Shown piece by piece: positions 56,236-64,000 of a DNA stretch of 64,000 nucleotides. How positions within the stretch are numbered: the stretch's first letter is position 1; every line of letters starts with the position of its first letter. Below the pieces are notes generated by a model. It searched no databases and had not been told where the DNA came from. It worked only from the letters and a program-made list of their open reading frames with translations. This DNA comes from Pratylenchus scribneri (Eukaryota > Nematoda > Chromadorea > Rhabditida > Pratylenchidae): the NCBI GenBank assembly GCA_030063045.1, contig JAQSEB010000131.1, forward strand, positions 62,001 to 126,000. The letters run 5' to 3'. The translations under genes were made by a program, and so were the position numbers.

Positions 56236-56933
56236 CTTGTATAGAAAAAATTTAATATATTTATTATATAATCAAATTAATTTTGTAGAACAATATAAAG
56301 AAAAAACTAATTAATTTATTAAAAAAATTATTACGAATAAAAAATTGGAATCATAAATTATGAAAAAGAAAAGTCACATCATTTAAAAATACCTCATTAT
56401 GCATGGCTTAATAATTAAATTTACAAATAATTATAAAGTATTTTTTAGAAAGAAGTCAAATCAAAAAAAAAAATAAGTTAATTGATATGGAATATTTAAT
56501 AAAATTTATCGAATAGAATATTTGAATAATTTTTTTGATTAAATTAAAAGTGATATATACATATTCCTTTTTATAAATTTAATTAATAATTTAAAGAATG
56601 GTGCAAGAAAAAATATCATGGAATTGACGGTTATATTGGTAAAATAGAAAAAATTAAAATTTTAAATTTATCAAAAAATTTTATTTTTTTTACTAAAAAT
56701 TTATTCTATAATAATATAATATTGAAGTAAAAAAAAATAATAAAAAGAAAATTAATAAATAATAAATGGAATATCAATTCTATCATTTTTACTATAAAAT
56801 AAATTTAAAAGAATTTTTTAAAATTTATTTTAAAATAACTAAAAATATAGACTGATAAATATTATATTGGACAAATGAAGAATATTTTTTCTATAATATA
56901 GATTATTATATATTATAATATAATAAAATTTAA

Positions 56934-57035
56934 AAAGGATTTTTAGATGTATTAACTAATACTGGCTATTGTCAGTGGGAAAAGTCAACAAATTTCAAAA
57001 TGGCAAAATATAATATGTTTGCAAAAAAACGGTAA
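56934..57035 (+). CDS. exon-like open frame ending at a donor
   Basis: Open after TAA for 33 codons: GFLDVLTNTGYCQWEKSTNF, KMAKYNMFAKK. It then meets CG|GTAATT, a good donor at 57031/57032, so it could be an internal exon. No downstream partner was identified. Confidence 0.3.
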   Translation, partial: KGFLDVLTNTGYCQWEKSTNFKMAKYNMFAKKR

Positions 57036-57800
57036 TTTGAATTTTGTTTAATATGGCAAAATTTTGATTATTATGATTTAATAAAAATTATTAAATAATA
57101 TTAAAATTTTTATATAAATTCGATTCATATTTTGAATAAATTATAATTATAAATGAAATGTAATATAAATAAATTTTATTTAAGATATTTAAATAATTTA
57201 ATTAATTTATATAAAATTATTTTTGCGAATTTTTAATTTTTAAAAAATTAATTTAAAAAATTTTCTAATAATGTTAATTATATATAGTTCAAGAAATATT
57301 ACACAATCTATATAAATTTACAAATTTTAATTATTCTCTATGTGGTTAATTTTTGAGTTTTTTATTATACTTCGACTTATTTCATTTTTAAATTTGGAAT
57401 TTTAATAAATGTTCAATAATAGAATTAAATAATATACAATTATAATTGCTGACGAAGGCTTTGACAAATTTCGAAAAGAATAGTGAAAAATAAAAAGAAT
57501 ATTAATAGATCTGAAAATAAAATAATTAGAATATTTCAAATTAAACAATTAATTGTTTCATATAAATTATAAAATAGATTTTAATAAAAAAAATAAATTT
57601 ATTCTTTCATCGATCCAAATGTAAATTTGATTAACCTTTTCTGTGCGATAATGTTTTTGAAGGTGTAAAAAAACAAAAAAATTAAAATAAATTACTTCTT
57701 TAATAACATATTCTTAATTATTTTTGTTATTAAAAAATAAAAAAATAAATTAATTACCTATTTTTAATTAAACATAAATTATAAGAATTTAAAAATTTAA

Positions 57801-58037
57801 TTGATCAAAAAAATCGAATTTGAAAAAAAATTTAATCAAGAATTTAATCAAATGTTTATGAATATAAAAATTGAATTGATAATAATAAATATTATTCTTA
57901 ATAAAATAAATATTATTAAAAAAATATTTTTGCCCTTAAAAATGATTAATAGTTCAGCAGAAATCCTTATTAAAGATAAAAATTCTAATAGCTTGATATC
58001 ATATGATTTGAATATTATAGATTATCAATTAATGTAA
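57801..58037 (+). CDS. 78-codon open frame, unknown
   Basis: Starts at TTG. The first half is Lys/Ile/Asn filler; the second half (PLKMINSSAEILIKDKNSNS, LISYDLNIIDYQLM) is more varied. No domain is recognised. The length alone is not decisive at this composition. Confidence 0.25.
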   Translation: MIKKIEFEKKFNQEFNQMFMNIKIELIIINIILNKINIIKKIFLPLKMINSSAEILIKDKNSNSLISYDLNIIDYQLM

Positions 58038-58865
58038 AAATAATTGGTCGAACGATAATTAATTTAAAGAAATAATTTATATTAAAAAATTAAATACTAA
58101 GACGTTCAACAATCCCATTTTGAAGTTTTTTTAATTATGTAACAATAATTGATGAATTTTTCTGCTAACTAGTACAGAATGTTGAAATCTCACCCAGGAT
58201 CAAATCCTAAATTAATTTAGTATATCATAAAATATTTTAATTTGATTTATCATATTAAAATAATTTTTTAAAAATTACTTAATACTATAATTCTGAAATA
58301 TAAATAAAAAATTTAAGAAATAATTAAAGAGATAAAATATAAATTAGTTAAATTATATCATATTAAAAAGATTTTAATATTACGTTTATATTTAAATAAA
58401 ATATTAAACAAAATAAAATAATATTATTAAATCAATTATTTTATAATCGAGATTTTGAAATAAAATAAAATATTTCAAAATCCTAAACAATCAAGATTAG
58501 TGATTTTTTGTAAAATATAAAAAGGAAAATTATTATATTAATAAATATTTAACAAAGTGAAGAAAAAGTAAAAATAAATTTTAAATTGATAGATACAATA
58601 TTTACATTTTCAAATGAGCCAAAGTAACTGGTATAACAATAATTTTTAAATAAAATTTTCACATTCTAAAAACATTAATCTAAAATCAGTCATAATAAAT
58701 TAGAATATACAAGCCATAAATGAATTCTCACCTGAATTAATCTGCTAAAAACTTTGTTTATTTTATACTAAAAATATGGAATATATTAAAATTATTTATT
58801 TCCTTTTTTTTTCGTTTAATTCACAGCTTTTTGCTTTATGATAAGACAATAAAATTTCATCAAAA

Positions 58866-59098
58866 ATGTGTACGCAATTCGGGAGCCTATTTGGATGGAC
58901 AGGCGTTTTAATCGTCAAAAAACTAACATTATAATGTGGATGAATATCGCAAAATAACTGCCGAATGATTTATGGCCTAAACTCAATCAGATTTTCTATC
59001 AACAGGATGCGGCGGCACAATTGCTATTTGGATTCGATTATAACTATAGAAAAAAAATTTTTATTTTGTTTTTCAATCTTATTAAAATTTATAAATGA
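58866..59098 (+). pseudogene. possible relic of a DDE transposase
   Basis: GC-raised island. One frame (58958-59098, 46 codons) reads LWPKLNQIFYQQDAAAQLLF, GFDYNYR. Tc1/mariner-type transposases have an FQQD-G/N-A block holding the second catalytic Asp at this kind of position, but the usual following His is absent and the rest is not recognisable. An adjacent ATG frame (58866-58934: MCTQFGSLFGWTGVLIVKKL) is in another frame. All three plus frames are partly open. Weak evidence; may be coincidence. Confidence 0.22.
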
Positions 59099-59989
59099 AT
59101 AGATATTTTAAAGTTGTATTCAATTTTATTGAAGAATAAATTAAAAATTTTCTTAAAATTCAGTAAAAGATTAAAGAAGATATCGACAAATAATGATATT
59201 AGATCGATAATATTCAAATAATAATATTATTTATTAAAATATAATTTTTTTTTATAATTTGCTATATTATTAAAAATAAGAAAAATATTATTTTATTATG
59301 AAAGAAAAAAATTTAAAATTATTCATAAAATTTTTGAAGATTAATATATTTTCTAAATTTTTAAGTCTATGTAAATTTTTTCAAATTCTCTTTAATCCTA
59401 CATTTTATTCATCTATCAGTATGAGTTCCAAAAGTCCGAACAGTTAGCTTAACTTCATTTGATGGAATATACACGAAAAAAAAATTAGTAAAATAATATT
59501 CCTAAAAATTTAATAGAACTAGAATTTTATATAAAATTTTTGTATTTTATGATGTATAATCATGAAAAATTTCTAATATAATTAAAATATTAAAATAATC
59601 AAGAAAACAATACATCAATTTTTTTATAAATAAAAAATATAAAAATGTTATAAATTTCGCTAATAATATATAAAATAAAAAGATATAAATTATTAATGAG
59701 CCTATTCTCAACCAAAAATTGACGAACTCTTTAAATCAAAAAGAGAAAAATTAAAATAAATCACTAAAAAATTTTACCAATTATTTTTAGGTGTAATAAT
59801 AATTAAAAATTAATAAAATTTTATATTTTTATTTTCTAAAAATTTAAATTTTTATAAAATTACATAAAATATAAAAAGAAGCTAGTTTTTTTTATTAAAA
59901 TTGTAATCTAAAATCAATTTTTATTAAATATAATAATAATTAGAGTTAAAGCAGTATTTATAGAGATAAATTTATATAAATATCAATAA

Positions 59990-60142
59990 ACTAGCTATAA
60001 TAATGTATCAATCAGAATCGTGATGGATGCAAATGCAAAATCAAAAAGAAAAATCATTTTTCCGTCACTAAAAGACTTCCTTCAAACAGGATTAATTTTA
60101 TTGAAAAAATGTTGGCTATTTTGCTTCGATCTAGAAGGATGA
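59990..60142 (+). CDS. 50-codon open frame, unknown
   Basis: Open from after TAA to TGA: SYNNVSIRIVMDANAKSKRK, IIFPSLKDFLQTGLILLKKC, WLFCFDLEG. After the TGA the same frame stays coding-like for 16 more codons (KMPYLRTMKICYKNL). The minus strand is open for about 33 codons over the same island. Function is unknown. Confidence 0.3.
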   Translation, partial: TSYNNVSIRIVMDANAKSKRKIIFPSLKDFLQTGLILLKKCWLFCFDLEG

Positions 60143-61398
60143 AAAATGCCATATTTACGGACAATGAAAATATGTTATAAAAACTTGTAATTAAAAAGAA
60201 ATAAAACAAAATTTATTTGTCAAATAAAAAAATTTATAAGAATTGCTACCCTTAATAGATTCAATTAAAACAAGCTTTAATCTTTCTATTTTCATTGAAA
60301 GATAGATTATAGAAAAATTTTTATAAATTCGACAAGGAAATTTATTATAAATCATTTATTTATTTTTTAAAGATATGACATAAAATTTATATAAAGAAAA
60401 TTAAATTCTTTTCTTAAAAAACAATAATGAAAATTTTGAAAAAATTATTTCAATTGCTATTCTAAAAAAAAGATTTTTTAAATTTATTTTTTTAAATATT
60501 AAAATAAAAATTGTATTATCTAAATCAATTAGAATATTTTTCCAAATTAATTTATAATATATTTAAAAGAAAATTTTTTAACTAAATATATTCTTAACAA
60601 TAATTTTGCATTCTCATCATTTCTGGATGATATTTTCCATGCATTTGAAATTAAAATATTAAGTAGAAAAAAATTTAATACCATCAGCCACAAAAAAATT
60701 ATTGATATTTGATGAAAGATTGAAGGAAAAATTTAAAAAAATATTAAAAAATTTCTATCAATAAAAATTTAAATTATTTAATGAAATAAAAATTTTGATT
60801 AATATTCTTATAAAATTCGTGAAAAATATTATTATTAACGACATCCTATCAAACTGAAATAATCAATGTTATGATTATTTTTTAACAAAAAAATGAAAAT
60901 ATTTTAATAAATTTTGTCTATTCCCTGGAAAATAGTTCAAAAATTGAGCTAATTCTCGAAATAAAATCCTAGATTTGAGAACATTTAATAAATTAATATA
61001 ATTAAAATAATAGATATTTTCAAAAAATTTTAAAATTTATATATGCAAGAATAAATATAAAAATTATGAATAATAAAAATAAATTTTTAAAATTTATGGA
61101 AAAGGTGTGTTTTTTTTAATGAAAATAAAGAAAAGAAAAAAATTTTCATAAATATATAAAATTATTTTCTAAATTCTTAAAATAAATGAAACATTAAGTT
61201 TAAAAAAAAATTTAAAATATTTCTATTTGAATATCTAAAAGAAAGTAAAATTTTAAGATAATGAATAAATAAAAAATTTTCAAAAAAATTTTAAAAAAAT
61301 AATTAAATTTTTAATTATCACAAGAAAATAATTTAAGCGTATAATATTTGTATATTTTCTCCAAATTATATGATAAAAAATATTTTACGAAAAATTAA

Positions 61399-62240
61399 AA
61401 AAAAATACTACAATTATGTGAATAATTTTCTTTGAATAATTTTTTAATTAAAAATATTTATATCAAATAATTGTATTATTTAAAAATTTATAATAGATTT
61501 CTAAAAATGAAATCATATCAAATAAAAAAATATCAACAAATTATTTAAAAATTTATATAAAATTAATAAATGCGGATTCCATACTAGAAATTATCGCGCA
61601 ACAGAAAACCTACTTCAAAATCATTTCATGAAAATCTATTTGATATTTTTGATTTACTTTTTAAAATAGAATCTAAAAATTAAATAAATTATAAAAATTA
61701 TTAATAAAAAAAAACATAATTTAAAAAATTTTTTGTTTAAATTGTAAAAATTTTTTAATTAAAAAATCAACTTTAATAAAATAGTTTATTGAAAATTGTA
61801 AACTAATTAACGATAAGAAGAGAGAGAAAAATAAATGAAAATAAATAGAGGTAATGTATTCTAATATATTAAATTGATAAAGAATAAAATAAAAATAGAC
61901 ATTTTTGAATTATTGTTGATAAAAAATAAAAAGAATAAAAATATATAAATTTCCTATAGAACGTAATTGGAGATGAATTAATGGAGAATTAAATTAAAAA
62001 AATAATTTTTTATAATCTTATTATACTTAAATTATTTAATAGATAATTTTGAGTGAATCTAAAATTTATATTTATTATGTCATAAGTTCAAGGAAATATT
62101 CATATCAAAATTTTTTAATTGGTTATATATTATATTCAATTTCAATATTTAAGAAATATAAAAAAACAATTAAAAATACTGTTTTAATTAGAATTTTTCG
62201 AACTATCTTTTCCAAATTTTAATAATGTAATTCAAATTAT
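61399..62240 (+). repeat. duplicated block, copy 2
   Basis: Same-orientation copy of 27978-28915, about 33 kb away, shortened by a ~90-bp deletion around 61855. The exon-like frame 61605-61683 is preserved with its acceptor and stop. Confidence 0.75.
61605..61683 (+). CDS. exon-like frame, second copy
   Basis: Counterpart of 28185-28263: TSKSFHENLFDIFDLL, then Phe instead of Ser, then KIESKN and TAA. Acceptor cgcgcaacag. Function is unknown. Confidence 0.33.
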
Positions 62241-62851
62241 TTTCATTGAAACCCTGTTTAAATTTGCTAAAAACTTATATATTTTTATCGAATTCGAAAA
62301 AAGTCAAGTGCCATTATTTTTCTCTAAATAGATGTTGCCCGCCAAAAATAAATTCAACCATCAAGGCACTTGCAAAAATAAAATTGAAAAGATAATTTAT
62401 TTTAATTGCAAAAAGATAGAATATAAGAAAAATTATGGAAATGTAACTTCGGACAAATGAATGCTTTATGTGATTATTTTTTAAAATTATTTAATTAAAC
62501 AATTATTTTAAAATTTAAATAAATTGCTAAGAATAAATAAAAATTATTATTAAAATATCGATAAAAATTTTCTTAAAAGAACAAAACCAATTATAAAAAA
62601 TTATTCAATTAAAGTTAATCAATTGAAAATTATAAAATCTTTATTAAAATTAAAAACATTTAAAGAAATTTACAGTAATTGACTCTTTATTCCTTGATGA
62701 GAAGCGGCATTTTACAAAATTTGAACGATGGATTAATTAATTTAGTTAGATTTTCAACCATTGAAATATTTATTTGAAAAGATCAATTTATCATAAGAGG
62801 GATAAATGAAATATCAATAAAAATTTGATAGAATCCATAAATATTTTATTT

Positions 62852-63067
62852 TTATATATATATTATATAATTTATTAAACAAATCTTCCACAAATGTGAG
62901 GCTAATTTTGGTATTTTTTTATTGGGCAATTTATCTAATGCAATCAATTCGGACCAAAAGCCATCAACATTAAGTTTTACCAATACATTCCAAAATACAT
63001 TAGGCTCTCGTTTTTCCGTTTCACATTGCCTTCCATAATAAAAGTAAGAAAATAGGCATGAATTCAT
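62852..63067 (-). CDS. 71-codon ORF, best coding candidate near the right end
   Basis: ATG frame on minus. After MNSCLFSYFYYGRQ comes CETEKREPNVFWNVLVKLNV, DGFWSELIALDKLPNKKIPK and LASHLWKICL, hydrophilic and balanced over 150 bp of raised GC. Internal signals also fit an exon (a tggaag acceptor before CETEK, a TTG|GTAAAA donor after NVFWNVL), so start and end are uncertain. Family not recognised. Confidence 0.45.
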   Translation of the reverse strand: MNSCLFSYFYYGRQCETEKREPNVFWNVLVKLNVDGFWSELIALDKLPNKKIPKLASHLWKICLINYIIYI

Positions 63068-63776
63068 TGCTAAGATTTATAGCAAATATATAAAAAATAT
63101 TATTTCCATATTATCGATGAAAAACTCATAAAATTTTTTAGTTTTCAAAATATTTTATAAAAAATCTCGCCATGAAAAATGATTGAATATATTTTATCCT
63201 TATCGATGGTTGGAAAAGACCCAAATTTGTTGAATCAAAAAAAAATTTAATTAAAAAAATTTACTACAATTCAAAAAATGAAATATATTATGTAAAAAAT
63301 TTTTGTTTGAATCACAAGGAAATAAAATAATAAATTTTATTAAAAATATAATTAAAATAAATGTTAAATTTTTTTAAGAACAATTTAATTATCGTCTATT
63401 TCAATAATAAAATTTAAAAAATTGATGACCAAAGTAATAAGGAAAATTTATAAAAATACAATTATTTGTTGATAAAAACAACACCAAATTAGCAATTCAA
63501 AATTATAAATTTAATGAAAAAAATTGTTTGTCAAATAGCAAATACTCTTGTAAATTTGCGGAAAAAAAATCTAAATTATAAAATTAAATAATATTATTTT
63601 GAAATTGAATTAGATAAAAAATTTAAAATAAATTATGAAAAATATTAACCAATTTTTAATTAAATAATTTGATAAAAATATAAAAAAAAAGAGAATCAAA
63701 TAATAATTGATATTAACAATTATAATATTCAAGAAAAAAATAATAGTGGTCTTTAGTAAAATAGATTTCTATACAG

Positions 63777-63847
63777 AATCGATGGTAGATAAAGAGAAAT
63801 TGAAGGCATCCCAAATCGCTCTCAATGTATTGGCTTCTGAAAAGTAG
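63777..63847 (+). CDS. candidate exon, 22 residues
   Basis: A consensus acceptor (agatttctatacag, AG at 63775-63776) is followed by SMVDKEKLKASQIALNVLAS, EK and TAG. Alternatively it ends earlier at AAT|GTATTG. The peptide looks like an amphipathic helix. The gene would lie mostly to the left or beyond the window. Confidence 0.38.
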
Positions 63848-64000
63848 ATTATTTATATTTTTTTACATTTTGAAAATTAAATAATCTTAAAATTAATTTA
63901 TCATACCAACTAATAATTAGAATAAATTAAAATAATTATTGATAAAGATTTTATAATTTTTGGACCATAAAGTTAATATTTATATTATTATGTTGATCTT

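Larger units (their letters stand above)
57036..64000. other. AT-rich remainder of the right end
   Basis: Outside the entries listed, this is A/T filler with small GC-raised patches at 58140-58210, 59420-59480, 62320-62370 and 62690-62710. No RNA gene, array or further element was recognised. Confidence 0.5.

Noticed and set aside
1..64000. Ciliate-type genetic code (TAA/TAG as glutamine) for the whole window
   Set aside because: Some frames become long if TAA/TAG are read through, but TGA-free runs of that length are expected by chance at this AT content, several islands contain TGA in the coding-like frame, and the gag and orphan-gene frames use only CAA/CAG for about 40 glutamines.

Overview
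The window looks like a gene-poor, extremely AT-rich (roughly 80-85 % A+T by eye) stretch of a eukaryotic genome, most likely an invertebrate and plausibly a nematode. The evidence is the lack of bacterial-style gene packing, a Gag of the Ty3/mag type whose layout matches elements I know from nematodes, a serine-tRNA-type primer-binding site, a Helitron with A^T flanks, TATA-box promoter structure, and polypyrimidine-AG splice-acceptor-like sites. The two longest reading frames use CAA/CAG for glutamine and contain no TAA or TAG over hundreds of codons, so the standard genetic code applies at least to these elements.

Layout. 1-3.7 kb: AT-rich with small exon-like islands. 3.69-4.82 kb: non-autonomous Helitron with 129-bp tandem repeats, a three-copy 20-bp repeat and a broken reading frame. 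4.8-15.4 kb: AT-rich with scattered short open frames. 15.4-15.95 kb: GC-rich repeat island with a telomere-like C-rich tract. 16-19 kb: exon-like islands, including one possible two-exon gene. 19.08-22.17 kb: the most unusual block. It holds a foldback element with arms over 300 bp and a G-rich core, then a GC-rich orphan gene (minus strand) with its own TATA box and an E2F-like palindrome, then a 74-bp inverted repeat around about 515 bp. 22-29 kb: AT-rich, ending in a ~930-bp block duplicated at 61.4-62.2 kb. 29-32.5 kb: repeats (80-bp hairpin tandem, 365-bp foldback, GCGGGAC hairpin, tRNA-like relic, 123-bp tandem duplication). 32.5-50.6 kb: AT-rich with exon-like islands, one of which fits a two-exon gene with a 46-nt intron. 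50.69-53.34 kb: complete 2.65-kb LTR retrotransposon with 278-bp LTRs, a TTAAT target duplication, PBS, PPT and a decayed gag, but no pol. 53-64 kb: AT-rich with a few better open frames (55.0, 55.4, 56.1, 62.9 and 63.8 kb).

How sure. The mobile elements and repeats rest on direct sequence matches and are firm. Most protein-coding candidates are short. At this base composition about one codon in ten is a stop, so several hundred open stretches of 30 codons are expected in six frames by chance. Candidates were therefore kept only if they lie in a GC-raised island, start at ATG or a good splice acceptor, or are unusually long, and they carry low confidence. No rRNA, intact tRNA, CRISPR array or bacterial operon was seen.
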